Shown here: positions 13,163 through 26,400 of the stretch, one piece after another
Layout: each line of letters begins with the position of its first letter
Numbering within the stretch: position 1 is the stretch's first letter
Assembly (NCBI GenBank): GCA_009733575.1
Contig: ML769462.1
Coordinates: forward strand, 89,159-153,158
DNA from: Gymnopus androsaceus JB14
Taxonomy: Eukaryota; Basidiomycota; Agaricomycetes; Agaricales; Omphalotaceae
DNA length: 64,000 nucleotides
Direction of reading: 5' to 3'
Position numbers and translations under genes: made by a program
The notes under the pieces: generated by a model
Told to the model about the DNA's origin: nothing
Databases searched by the model: none
The model's input: the letters and a program-made list of their open reading frames with translations, nothing else

Positions 13163-15960
13163 ATGGCCACGACCGTAGCAGACGAGTCACCTATATCTCT
13201 GCTGCTCACGACGCTTGGACTCACCAGAGAAGATCTTCAGAGACGCAGCGATGAAATGCGCCAATTTCTAACAGCAGAAAACCCGATGCCTGCACGCGTC
13301 GATTCTCGTGGCCGAGCTAATAGTTCGAGTTCAGCTCACGCTGGTTCTATATCGAGGTCAACCAGCACAATCTCGACTTCTGCACGTTCTGTATCTCGTG
13401 CTAGCTCCATCTCCTTCAGGGACGCGTCGCCTCCCACTTACGCCAGTTAAATCTGAACCCACAGAAGTTGCCCTTCCTCCACGTCAATTCGAAAGCATGG
13501 ATGTCATTATTGAACGCCAGAGACAGGCTAGGAGGGGAAAAAAGCAGAGAAAAGAAAAGGATAGGGACTTCCAGCAAGGCTCAGTGTCTCTGGGCTCGCC
13601 GACGCCGAGCAGCGCGTCAGGGTTGAGTATGGCCTTTCTGCAAGGACGCGACGATGAACAAATCGACGTGAAGGGACAACTGGGAACAGATTTTCGGGCT
13701 TCTACAGAGGCGAGTCGACGTGTTGTCTATTTTTCCGGATCTTTTGTGTCTGACTCGTGGCCATTCTCAAGGGTCGATCACCACCGCCTCTTACCCCTCA
13801 GCACTCGAAATATTACAGAGAACACACAGTCTCTCAATCAAACCCGGTATGCCTTCGCGTCCATGGACGGTCGAGACCTGTGTTAATTAATCTGTTGTAG
13901 GTTGTTCCCAAGGTTGAATCGCCTGGTCCAACCCTTGCCTCTCTCGCGCAGCAACTGCTATGCGATCCTTCTATCCTTCATTATCCCTTGCCTCAGCCAG
14001 CCAGCCTTACTGCTCTCCAAGCTCTTCAAGCTAGCACCTCTGCTGCTCCAGTGACGCCTCATATTAGGCGAATTCAGGCTTTAAACGAAACCTCGGAAAG
14101 GTCTCCACTTCCCCCATCCTCTCCCTTCCTTACCACTCCACAATCATCTCCTATTCGCGGAATAGTCAACCTAGTGTCGTCTCCAGGTCCAATGGGTCCT
14201 CCACCTGAAGAGGAATCCTACGGAAAGCTTCCGTATAAATTACCTTCAGGTCCATATTCACCGAACAAGCCTGATCTTTCCTACGCGGCCCTTCTTGGTC
14301 GAGCGATTTTGTCTTCACCAGAACATCGCTTGACCTTGCAGGAAATCTACGATTGGATAACTATTGTGTACCCGTTCTTCAAACGCGGGGAGACTACTTG
14401 GATGAACAGCATCCGTCATGTGTTGAGTACAACCGCGTGTTTCCGTAAGGTTACACGCGATCGCGCCCTCGGTCGGACACAATGGGCCATCTGGGATGAA
14501 GATCTAGAGTGCTTTAAAGGTGGAGGGTTCCGGAAGCAGTTCTGTAAAGACATGAATGGCGGAAAGATTGGGCCTGAACCTACCGGTAGGGGTAAACGAG
14601 GGCGTAAGCCTGTAGAGGATACCGATAACAGTGTGGAGCGCAAGCCCAAGAGGGCGAAGAAGGACAGCAAAGACTCTGACAAGGGTCATCAGCGCGCCAT
14701 CGCGCCTGCCATTGCCTTCCCTGCTACACGTCCTGCTCCGCCGCTTCAGTCTTACCAAGAGGTTTCTGCTGCCTCATCTGCTGTCCCACCGCTGCCAGCT
14801 GAGTCAGGCTTTCGTCAGCTGTCAGTCCAACCGTCGAGTTCCCCCTCTCGAGCAACCTCCCAGTTTGACGGAGATGATGGAATTCTCCCTTCCTCGCCAA
14901 CCTCATACACAATCCCTTCCTCATCTGCGTCTACGTCGTCTGTGCCAGATCTTACGCCGAATTGCAGTTCCTCTAGCCCTCCGCCGTCGAGCAGTGAAAT
15001 TGAGCTTGATGCTCCTATTAAAATTGTCGAGGCGCCTCTGTGTCTAGCACCATCGGCGACAATGGCTGGTCTAGATACTGATGACGAAGATGGTGCTCAC
15101 AATATATTCTCGACCACCAAGTCTACCAAGTTAACCCCAGTTCGGTCCTGGACTTACTCACCTCGACTAAAAGACCTCTCGCAACTTGGAGGCAAACTCA
15201 ACTTTTCTGTGCCTGATAGTATGGATCAGTCCGACGATGACTCGGATGACGATGGGATGTTGCTCAATGCCGTCAAGAGTAAGAACAAAAAATCCATGTT
15301 GGCTGTAAGCTACCCTTTTTAGTTCTTGGTCTTTTTCTCACATACTCATGCTGTTCGTAGGAACCTTTCGACAAGTTGCCTTATTCACCTACGCGCAGAA
15401 GAACTACGACAAAAGGTCGCAAGTCAAAGGCTGCTCCGCCGAAAGCAAGAAGTTCAAGGTCTATGCGGCTTTCTACACCCCCTCCACGCTCAGGTCTCTC
15501 TACGCCGCCTCCGAACCCGGGACACCAAATCTCTCCTGTGCATACTCCATTATCACACAGGGGCCTGCACATGAGTCCTTCGGCGAGTCTTGTCCATTAT
15601 AAATCCCATCTCGACCCACCGCCGATATTACAATTTGACCAATCATCCTCCTCCGCCGGACTTTCTGGTGGCACTCCCTCCACACCAAAGAGATCATCTT
15701 TAAATTTCCCCCTTCTAGACGACTCTCCCTTCCGCGCATCTTTCGGGATGTCACCCTTCCGAACTCCCGGATCGAGTGGTCTCTTCGACCCTCACGATCC
15801 TCGTGCGCTCCTGGATGAAGAGTTTCGTAGATTGGGTCCCGGTGGACTTGGTGAGCTTAGTCCTGCGGGTGGGCTGTTCGGTGGGAAAGATAGACGGCTG
15901 TTGTATGATAGTCCTGGTGGGTTGGATAGCAGTCCTGGAAAGTATAAACGCTGGTGGTGA
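13163..15960 (+). CDS. Forkhead (winged-helix) transcription factor
   Basis: DNA-binding regulator of about 800 residues. The forkhead domain lies at about 14270-14530: KPDLSYAALLGRAILSS, RLTLQEIYDWI, PFFKRG, WMNSIRHVLS, CFRKV, and QWAIWDEDL, including the recognition-helix block W-x-NSIRH. It is preceded by Ser/Pro-rich sequence and followed by a basic stretch (RGKRGRKP, KPKRAKK; likely nuclear localisation) and a long Ser/Pro-rich tail ending KYKRWW and TGA at 15958. Introns lie near 13710-13902 and 15305-15360. A further frame change near 13430 fits a 76-bp intron (13344-13419) or a one-base shift. The N-terminal 90 residues, from ATG 13163, are therefore less certain. The in-vivo targets cannot be told from sequence. 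Confidence 0.9.
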
Positions 15961-16574
15961 TGGTGCGTACATATATATAAGTCTCGATTCTCGATTTCAC
16001 CTCGGTTTTTGCGCTTGCCTCCAATTTTCATGAAATACTTATGTCACTGTGTGCTGGTCAGAACCAAGTGTTGTAAAAATATTGTTATTATATGACGTCC
16101 CTCATCATGATCTTGCCTTGTGTACGTGCATGTTTTTATCTGTGCTAGCTAGTCGTTTTTCTTCGTTCCTATATCTCCACTTATATTTGCTATCGACCCT
16201 CCTTTTATTTTGGTCTTTTTTGTGTTCTTCTCCCAACTATCGTCGTAGTCATTATATCATGTCGCGCTACCTACTTTCCAGTCTTTTCGAATTTGTACAA
16301 TCCTAGCTATGTACTTATTGTTGGGCCGAATCTGAGTCCTTTATGAGACACGAGTTATTTACATAGACAGGGGTCACTCACACCGCTTTTTTTTTTGTCG
16401 TATTTGACTCTTTTCATATTAAGGAACGCCGCGTGTCGATTGACTTTCACTGGAGAGCCGCGAACATGGGTGAATGAATGTCAAGAATAGTCAATTCTCG
16501 GAGAGACATATACTAGTATATCGGGCCCACTTCAGTCTGCATGAGATACGACTCAATCGGAACCAAATCGATTC
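15961..16574. promoter_or_regulatory. Stranded promoter remnant of DUF4419 copy A
   Basis: The first 500 bases are forkhead 3' flank with no gene. From about 16492 to 16574 the sequence (ATAGTCAATTCTCGG ... GCATGAGATACGACTCAATC ... CCAAATCGATTC) matches the conserved promoter upstream of DUF4419 copies C (41262-41365) and D (44030-44117). The TATA-like TACATAAATA found in C and D is missing here. The matching coding sequence resumes at 34424, beyond the large transposon. Confidence 0.85.
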
Positions 16575-16617
16575 TATGACATCATTTTTCATCGGAAAAA
16601 GGAGAGACGTGATTACG
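16575..16617 (+). repeat. Left terminal inverted repeat of the large transposon
   Basis: Starts TATGACATCATTTTTCATCG. The right end read inward starts TATGAAGTCATTTTTCATCG. About 23 of the first 27 bases agree, and an ACGTGAT block is shared a little further in. Confidence 0.92.
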
Positions 16618-17086
16618 GTAATTGGTTCCGCATTCCAGTTACATACGTTGAACGTTCACTTCTCTCTTACTGTTGGTTCACTGTACTGCCTCTTCTTCCT
16701 CTGAGCATCTCCAAATATATCATTGTTGCTTCAATCCAAATGCAAAGATTGATGATAGCTTCACTACGCTACAACTGATTGTGTATTGCTTGCTGACTGA
16801 CCGTACACTGTCTCCTGATTGTCCAAACATTGTCCAGCTTACGAGTATTGATTGACTTTCTTTACTCCAATGAAGCATTCATTGTCCTCTCGTTATATTC
16901 TCATTACGTCCTTGTTGTTCAGTATGTTTACTATTCCCCAAATAGGTGGAACTTGTATTTAAGATCAATGCAAGCCATACCTACTTCGCTGGTCATCCCA
17001 ATTTTTTAGATTTCTGCGCCGTAAGTTACGCATCATCCGCCCATCGCTTCGCCAATGCTGATTTAATTACAGGAAAGAATTTGAAG

Positions 17087-20000
17087 ATGAGTGTCAACAG
17101 CTCTGTGATGACAACTATACAGCAGCTCTTGCTCGGTAGAATGCTCACACTGGCAGGTCTGGTGGTACTTCTGGATCCCAGTACTGCAACATCTACTGTA
17201 GACACCATCCAGCGGCTTCTCGAGGCTGGTATGCTTACATCACCGGGACTTGCGATACTTTTGGGATTAGATCCAACAGCGTCGCTTTCTGCTTTGCCTG
17301 CTCCTGCTCCCGCTCCTCCGGCCACCCTTCCCCCAGCTTCTCAGGTACCTCCTATGCTGCCAATTTCAGCACCTCTTCCTCCAGTGGCTCTTCCAATGGC
17401 TTTTCATGCACCAATGCTTCCAATGCTTCCACCTCCTCCCTCTATGCAATCCATGCCTTCACCGATCCTCTCCTTATATCAAAGCCCCGCACAGATGCTC
17501 CAATCTCTCAGTCCAACTACAGCCTCCTCTTCTTCGCCAACGAGTTTTCTACCCCATCACTCTGGAATCTCACAGCTTGCTCAGAGGTTGGATAATTGCG
17601 GAGCAGATCGGCAAAGGTGTGAACATGCTGCTGCAATGCGAACAGCAGATGGGGAGCCTAAGAAGAAGAGGAGGAAGAGGTCAAAGGCGGTAGATAAGCC
17701 AAGGTTGGAGGGAGTTGATGGTGCGAAGACAGAGGATTTCTTGCAGAAAGCAATTGGAAGAAATGGGGAAGTTGAAGTCGTTATGAACATCAGTCTACAG
17801 GGACGTCTGCCTTTCCCTGATAGGGATACATGCAAGGTATGTCTTCTTTTCTTTGCAGCTTTATGACCGTCTGAAAAACTCTTCAAACAGGAATTTGACC
17901 TTCCAAATCATCTGTCGCATTACGTTCAGAATGATGAATCGTTCTTCAATATGGGAAATCTTCTAGGTCTCAACTATGAGTTCAGTCTCATTCCAATCTC
18001 TACGACCATCTCCGACCTCCTCCAACATGCTGTTAATTTGATTCGGAAAAAACAAATCGTTCTCTTTTCACAATCCTCCTCCTCCTCTTCCATATTTGGT
18101 TCTAATGCAAACCCATTGCAACTTCTCTCCTTCACAAACTGGGGTCGGACTGCGGGAGGCCAATCACCTCGCCTTCAGCGTGCCTCTCTGAAGGCGGGCT
18201 GCACATTAAGCGACCTTATGAGTGAGGACTATAAGAGGGATTTTATTGTTAAAAAGCATTCCGTTACACGTCGGAAGTTCCTCCTGCTATCTTATAGTTA
18301 GTCTTGTTTACTTCCTTATTAATATTGGTCGATTAATGTTCCTCTTGCAGTGATAACAGACCCAGATACCAAAGTCAGGACCAGCTTGCAGCAGATTGGC
18401 CTTGGTCCCAGTACGCAGGTCAAAATCCACACCTGCTTATCTGTAAAGCTCTATGCTCTCTTCAAGAATGATGTCGATGCATTGGTGCTACGAGGAATCG
18501 CTGATTTCACAGAAGACCAAGCTGCATGCCAGTGCCTAATTGCAAATGGCGGCACTGTGGTATGTCACATCATCTGTCTAACCTCATCTTTCACTGACTG
18601 GACTGTACCTCAGAGTGAAATTGATGGCAACTCAGATAGTGACTCGGAGGATGAGGTTGTTGAAATCTTATCTCCAATTCAAGAATCACGACCCCTCCGC
18701 TTGAGCAATACGTTTGATTTTGATGATTATCATGACGATGCCTTCAACTTTTATCCTACATCTCCAGTTGCATCAGGTAGTGGTGCAACATTGTCCCGTA
18801 TATTACGATCAGTGGCCCGACAGGCAGCAGATACCACCTTGATTCCACCTGGCGCTTCAGATACTACCTCAACTTCAGAAGGATCTGCTTTGGTGAGTGG
18901 CAGCACTTGTGTCATATTTTTAGTCCATTGAATCATCTCGTTGTAGCCATCTGGACCGACAGATGACACCTTGTTTCATGGAGAAGTTCTGTGGGCAAAC
19001 CAATGGGTCGCTCCCGCAGTAGTCTGCTCTACATTCTACAGTTCAAATCAATCTCAGGTCTTTTATAGAGAGGCTGAACGCACCTATCGCCGAGTGAACT
19101 CTGTAGCCAGTGAACCGCACATTTTTAACATCCAGGGTCTCAATGTAGAGGAGCTTGCCATTCAGTATATCGAACATGTAAAGACTGCATTCAATACTCG
19201 AGACTTCACCTATCTGCTTGCAACAGAACGTGAGTTCATCATGTTAGCAGCGTTTCTTCCTATATATTATTCAAAGCACTAATTTAGAATTCTAGATTGG
19301 ATAGAGAAGGTGATTACATTTCCTCCGGCATCGGTGTGGAACGCGAGTGCGTGTATACTGCATTCAAGACATATACTGCCGATTCCGGGAAGTGGTTCAG
19401 CCCAGTGTTTGGTGACTTTTCTACCATCGCCACCACTGTCTCATCTCCGACCGAGCATGTATTGGAAGACCGACTAGTCGAACTCGGTGTACTAGGTGCT
19501 CTCTCTGCCTTGAGTCTTGTTGTTGGCAATGCTCCTCTTCCCCTTAGTCCTCTCCTCATTCAGTACCTCATCGATGGTTGTGATATTCGAGCTGTTAGCC
19601 AAGAAAATGTTACAGCATATTTTCCTGAACTGGCGTGTCTTATCCTTCAATTTCTCCAGACATCTCCAAGTAGCCCGCTTGACCCTGCAACATTTGCATC
19701 CCACTTCATCACATACCACAATATCCAGGTGCCGTCCTTTTCTTTTTCCTGTTGGTTTCTTGCTTACTCAGTATTACTCTAGCTGGGGCCGCTTAGTGTG
19801 CGCGATGTTGAGAGTCACCGAATTTTGGCTTATCGTATTTTACATAATGCACTCTTTGGGCAGATGGGCGTTGAGAGTGAGGAATTCCAAGCATTTTTAC
19901 GTGGGTTTGAACTTGCTGTGCCTGATGGACGCAAGTTCAACGAAGTGAGTAATAATTGTCTTTCACAGTATGCTCATCTTCCTTACCGCTTCGCCTATAA

Positions 20001-20699
20001 CAGATTGCTCGGTCATTCTACCAGGGAAGCAGCGGTTTCCTCTCCGCTCCTTACCAGCTCTTCAATAACCCCGAAGATCGCCAGGCACTTTTGAAAAAGG
20101 TCCAATTTACTACGGAACTCAACGTTGAGGATTTGCAATCTCTATATCTGGCCTGGTCAAATACTCCAGCCCCGCTTGCAGATTGGACGTTCGACAGATT
20201 CTTTGAAGAGTTTCTGGCCGGTCGTGGGATCCCCTGTCCTACTCTTTTTGACAGCAATTTTCGAGGATTAGTCAACACCATCGTCCCATTGGAAGATGCT
20301 GATCGCCCTTCATTCCGTGTCCGTTCATTCCTTTGGGCTGTAGGAGGGGTACCGTTTGTGGTTGCTAGCAATCTACCTCCTGCCACTGTCAGTCTTTTTG
20401 AGTTATACTATCTACTCTGGCTAAAGTCTATACGGTTTTAGATTGTCTTGGTCTCAGATGATGATGTCAAGTATCGAGTTGGCCAGCAGTCTGAAGCGAT
20501 TCATTCATCCGCTATTGCTAATGGCGCCTTTTCTTGGCAGACGTGTGCCCATGAACTCCGAGTTCCTGTGTCATATCTGATCAACCTACTCAATGCGGAC
20601 TACGATCCTTTATCTGAGCTAAAGGATGCTCAAACTGCCATTCACCATTGGCTATTTGTCCAGATCGTTCAGAGTATCAGCAGTCATACCATGGGGTAG
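17087..20699 (+). CDS. HECT-like E3 ubiquitin ligase carried by the transposon
   Basis: Multi-exon gene with ATG at 17087; GTAAGT at about 17021 and TTACAG at 17067-17072 suggest a 5'-UTR intron. The N-terminus has short TIQQLLLGRMLTLAGL-like repeats, then Pro-rich and basic segments (KKKRRKRSK). The C-terminal half has a HECT pattern: GIGVERE and the following region (N-lobe; GG..RE-like), LGVLGALSALSLVVGNAPLPL, YFPELACLI, then the C-lobe RSFLWAVGGVP ... WQTCAHELRVP, with Cys at 20544-20546 in the position of the thioester cysteine. HECT enzymes pass ubiquitin from E2 to substrate through this Cys. All introns can be joined without a frame break, including one ending GATAGAG before GDYISSG. 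The family assignment rests on motif spacing rather than strong identity. It is the first gene inside the left end of the element. Confidence 0.75.
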
Positions 20700-20910
20700 T
20701 TGCCAACGTAGTATACATAATCAGATAAGTTCTCGCTTTCATTCCGCTTTACTCCCGCTTTGCATGGATAGTTCATTTACACTAAGATCCAAGAATTAGG
20801 GTATAATTACAAAGAATTAACATAGCTACCCACCCGTACATACATGACTTTAGAAAATACTGTTTTGGGAATACTAGCAATCTATATCTTTCCCAAACCT
20901 ACAATTGTAT

Positions 20911-23391
20911 CAAGAGAACGCATCGGTGGATCCAAAACGCGAATAGACCATCTGAAAGAGGTTCATTAGCACTCCCTATGACGGCAATATCGGAGTGTAA
21001 AACAAAAAACTCACCAACATAAGTTCATGTCTCCCCAAGTACCTTGACCTATGCAAAATATGATATAGCAAGAGAACGCATCGGTGGATCCAAAACGCGA
21101 ATGGACCATCTGAAAGAGGTTCATTAGCACTCCCTGTGACGGCGATATTGGAGTGTAAAACAAAAAACTCACCGACATAAGTTCATGTCTCCCCAAGTAC
21201 CTCGACCTATGCAAAATGTGATATAGCAAGAGAACGCATCGGCGGATCCAAAACGCGAATGGACCATCTGAAAGAGGTTCATTAGCACTCCCTGTGACGG
21301 CGATATCGGAGTGTAAAATGAAAAACTCGCCGACATAAGTTCATGTCTCCCCAAGTACCTTGATCTATGCAAAATATGATATAGCAAGAGAACGCATCGG
21401 TGGATCCAAAACGCGAATGGACCATCTGAAAGAGGTTCATTAGCACTCCCTGTGACGGCGATATCGGAATGTAAAACAAAAAACTCGCTGACATAAGCTC
21501 ATGTCTCCCCAAGTACCTTGACCTATGCAAAATATGATATAGCAAGAGAACGCATCGGCGGATCCAAAACGCGAATAGACCATCTGAAAGAGGCTCATTA
21601 GCACTCCCTGTAACGGCGATATCGGAGTGTAAAACGAAAAATTCACCGACATAAGCTCATGTCTCCCCAAGTACCTTGACCTATGCAAAATATGATATAG
21701 CAAGAGAACGCATCGGTGGATCCAAAATGCGAATGGACCATCTGAAAGCGGTTCATTAGTACTCCATGTGACGGCGATATCGGAGTGTAAAACAAAAAAC
21801 TCGCCGACATAAGTTCATGTCTCCCCAAGTACCTTGACCTATGCAAAATATGATATAGCAAGAGAACGCATCGGTGGATCCAAAACGCGAATGGACCATC
21901 TGAAAGCGGTTCATTAGTACTCCATGTGACGGCGATATCGGAGCGTAAAACAAAAAACTCGCCGACATAAGTTCATGTCTCCCCAAGTACCTTGACCTAT
22001 GCAAAATGTGATATAGCAAGAGAGCGCATCGGTGGATCCAAAACGCGAATGGACCATCTGAAAGAGGTTCATTAGCACTCCCTGTGACGGCGATATCGGA
22101 GTGTAAAACAAAAAACTCGCCGACATAAGTTCATGTCTCCCCAAGTACCTTGACCTATGCAAAATGTGATATAGCAAGAGAGCGCATCGGTGGATCCAAA
22201 ACGCGAATGGACCATCTGAAAGAGGTTTATTAGCACTCCCTGTGACGGCGATATCAGAGTGTAAAATGAAAAACTCACCGACATAAGCTCATGTCTCCCC
22301 AAGTACCTTGATCTATGCAAAATATGATATAGCAAGAGAACGCATCGGTGGATCCAAAACGCGAATGGACCATCTGAAAGAGGTTCATTAGTACTCCCTG
22401 TGACGGCGATATTGGAGTGTAAAACAAAAAACTCGCCGACATAAGTTCATGTCTCCCCAAGTACCTTGACCTATGCAAAATGTGATATAGCAAGAGAACG
22501 CATCGGTGGATCCAAAACGCGAATGGACCATCTGAATGAAGTTTATTAGCACTCCCTGTGACGGCAATATCGGAGTGTAAAACAAAAAACTCGCCGACAT
22601 AAGTTCATGTCTCCCCAAGTACCTTGACCCATGCAACATATGATATAGCAAGAGAACGCATCGGTGGATCCAAAATGCGAATGGACCATCTGAAAGAGGT
22701 TTATTAGCACTCCCTGTGACGGCGATATCGGAGTGTAAAACAAAAAACTCGCCGACATAAGTTCATGTCTCCCCAAGTACCTTGACCCATGCAACATATG
22801 ATATAGCAAGAGAACGCATCGGTGGATCCAAAACGCGAATGGACCATCTGAATGAGGTTTATTAGCACTCCCTGTGACGGCAATATCGGAGTGTAAAACA
22901 AAAAACTCGCCGACATAAGTTCATGTCTCCCCAAGTACCTTGACCCATGCAACATATGATATAGCAAGAGAACGCATTGGTGGATCCAAAACGCGAATGC
23001 ACCATCTGAATGAGGTTTATTAGCACTCCCTGTGACGGCAATATCGGAGTGTAAAACAAAAAACTCGCCGACATAAGTTCATGTCTCCCCAAGTACCTTG
23101 ACCCATGCAACATATGATATAGCAAGAGAACGCATCGGTGGATCCAAAACGCGAATGGACCATCTGAAAGAGGTTCATTAGCACTCCCTGTGACGGCGAT
23201 ATCAGAGTGTAAAATGAAAAACTCGCCAACATAAGTTCATGTCTCCCCAAGTACCTTGATCTATGCAAAATATGATATAGCAAGAGAACGCATTGGTGGA
23301 TCCAAAACGCGAATAGACCATCTGAAAGAGGTTCATTAGCACTCCCTGTGACGATAATATCATAGTTTAAAACAAAAAACTCACAAAGTTG
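20911..23391. repeat. 158-bp tandem satellite, about 15.7 units
   Basis: Units begin CAAGAGAACGCATCGGTGG at 20911, 21069 and every 158 bases to 23281, with a final partial, more diverged unit. Units differ at scattered single positions (for example CGGTGG/CGGCGG, AAAATATG/AACATATG), and neighbours share variants, which suggests local unit spread. Each unit contains one GGATCC. The array fills the gap between the HECT-like gene and the next gene of the transposon, ending about 55 bp before ATG 23447. A minus-strand ORF of up to 87 codons recurs in the units, but 158 is not a multiple of three, so I treat it as non-coding. Confidence 0.97.
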
Positions 23392-23446
23392 TATTTCCTT
23401 CTTCTTCCTTGTACCATAAATACCCAGAGCAGCCTATTGCTACAGA

Positions 23447-26400
23447 ATGGATGCTCCAAATGCCAATATAATTGGTGCTAGTCATAGAGGAGTTTCAGGA
23501 GGTTTCAGGCATCCCAAGAACAAAAAAATCGGACAAGAACTCACAGAGTCGCGTACCTCTCTACCTCCTAGTACCCAACTGCCTAGAGGGACCTATTACC
23601 TGAGAACAGATGACCCTACTGCAAGCATGATTACACCTTGCGAAAGAGCTGCATTCCATGTATTCAGCGGTCCAAAGAAATGAAAAATAGAGATTGTAGA
23701 TGTCAAGAAATAAGCCAGAAGAAGTTGGTCATAAATCAACGACAAGCTTTGACAGCTTGGCGTCGATTTATGACCAAATCACCTGACTTTGACTCATCAA
23801 GTCGAGTTGATTCCGCCCAGCATCTTGCCTTCCCCGCATCTTTCTTCATGAACGAACCAGTACCTTTTGACCAGGATGGTTTGTACTTCTTTCCTCATTG
23901 AAGCTTCTTACCATATTTGACCTCAAATTTAGTAGCCCTTCAACGGGAGAAGAGTGTGGAATTTGTAGAAAATTTACGGCGCCATTTGGATCGACCTATT
24001 CGTGCGTGATTCTACAATTTTGTCCAAAATGGATTCTCATTTCTTTTATAGCAAGTACACCTATTTTGGCACTTCCTAGTAAATCCTCCTCTCGACCATT
24101 TGGCTTTGTTGCATCAGAAATCGAGCCTTTGGCGCCGCCTTCTTCTATATTTATTTATGAAGATATTGATTATGAAAAATACAAACAGTATCTTCCTCTA
24201 GAAAAGCTCATTCCACCGCCAGCTGCTACTCCGCCGGCATATACCTCATATCCCCTTTCTCCCATCTGGACCCTTGAAAAGAACCCCGCATATCTCTCCG
24301 GCTGGTGCTATACATCCGATTGCTCCACTTCTCAGAGTTCACTCCTCCTAGAGAAATCAAGGATGAATACGCTAGCAACTCCCCCGCAGATTGTGCCAAT
24401 TTGGAACCCTGAAACAAAGTCGTTTGACTTTCCTGAAGTTCCGGGAATGGTTCAGATGGTCCCAGGGGTTAGCTATTCAGTTAAGCTGGATGGAAACCCC
24501 AATGAATCTCTATTCGCTGCTTCCGTCCAAACCAAAGAGACTTTACTCAGATATCCTGGCATTGGAGATGAAGCTGTAGCTCTTCTGGAATCTCTCACCT
24601 ATCGAGTTTGGGGTGATGCAGATAAAGGAATACCTCCCCTGTATGCTAACAATGGGCTGCAGAGAAATCAGAGATCAGTGCATCCGGATCCCAAGAGTGA
24701 GGCACGATTGACTGGTTCGTTCAGTCTTGCAGGCACTCTGGAGAATGGGTATGCTGCAGGTAGAACGGTACCGGCAAACCAATCTACTTATAAAGAAGGG
24801 TTGGAGCAAAGATCCCAAGCCTTGATGGAGATGGGTCGTCTTTACCGTCTCATCGCTAAAATCTGTCTTCCCAAGAATGAATACGACTTGATCGATGCTC
24901 ACGCTATTGACAACAATACCTTTGGGATTGGTGGTTTGGCCCCTTCACCTATAAGCGTTCAGATGAACGTTTCATTCCTCAAAAATCTTGAGTCCCTTAT
25001 TGAACATATCGGTGCACTACAAGGGAAATGGCACGTGGACCAGTTGGATTGTTTGACTATCCCCACTTTGTTTCTCTTGTTTCTTCGTCTTCCGGAAGGT
25101 AACTTCTCATATTTTTCTTACTAAGTGCATATCGCTAACAAGTTACGGATTAGGATCTGATCCTGGCCCTTTTCTTCTGGGTCGTCTCGGACTGTACTGC
25201 CGTGAGGTGGGGAAGGGAATGTGGGTGATTAGTATCATGTTCTGGGCTCGAGATCCACATTCAGGATCATCTCCATGGGTTGGCGAAGGTGTAGAGCATG
25301 TAGAATCTTTGCTCGAGCTGCTTCTTAAGATCAAGGAGCTCTGGCCCACTGCAGAGCTTATCAATCGCATTGGCTTTGTACTCTATTGGAGTACAGAAGC
25401 TGTTGAGCGAAGCTCTGCTTTATACGCTAGTCCAGAAACCCGTTTTGGTAATCATGGTACTCTCGGTGTAGGTTTAGCCCGGTCCTTGAATTTTGTTGAC
25501 AATGGTCAGCATTTCTTAGGTACTGAATGGGATGCGAGGTCACGGCTGGGTTGGGAGCATATCCTTAACTTCTACAATGCGCTTAACCTCAGCGGACTAG
25601 ATCTTGCTATTCCCTTCAGTACCTTGGTTTCCAGTGTTACCTACAGGGACAGTAATACGCAAACATCCGAGGCTATTATCCCATATCCTATAGACCCTTC
25701 AAACTCCCACCAAATGGAACAGGTACAACTATACCGCCAGTACTACAAATCTCTGCTTATGCTTTGTCGCCGTTATTCTCTTCACCTCACCAAGTCACAT
25801 TATCTGGTGCAGATGAAGAGTCTTTCTGAAGAGGTAGAGTCCTCAATGGAAAAGTTTGGCTTGTCGGAATACCTTCCTATCCAGTCGGCATTGAATGAAA
25901 ATCTTGAAAGCGAGGAGCCGGAGCAAAGTTGTGAGGAGAACGGGAGTATGGATATTGATGAGCCAGAGCCTATTCCTATCTCTCAAGTTTTGGATAGAAG
26001 CGTGTGCCGTGAAAAAGGAGAGGTAAGCATTTATCTCCCCATTGCTAATCAACCCTTTCTTAACTATTGTGCAGGTTTTTTGGCACATCCAACTGGCTAA
26101 TACGGAGGAGAAAATCTGGGTTTCTCATTCAGATGGAAAGAAATGGTAAGGCTCAATTAAAATTGGTAATCTTGGTAGAATCCTAACATCTGTTTGCTAT
26201 AGGATGTTCACGGCCATTAATAGACCTATTTTTCTTCATTTTATAAATGAGAACAAGGTCTCTGAGTTCTCTGAAGTAGAATCCTCTACTCAGGACTCAA
26301 GTAGAATGAGTGCTGCTCATACGCTTCTATCGCTTACCACAGTACCGTCTATCGATGGTGATCTCATACATAATCCTGCCCACAATTCACCTTCTCCAGT

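Noticed and set aside
21011..23283. Series of minus-strand ORFs of 72-87 codons, starting MLYHILHRSRYLG, in the satellite
   Set aside because: They repeat with the 158-bp unit, which is not a multiple of three, and each runs across unit borders in changing frames. They are by-products of a tandem repeat, not genes.
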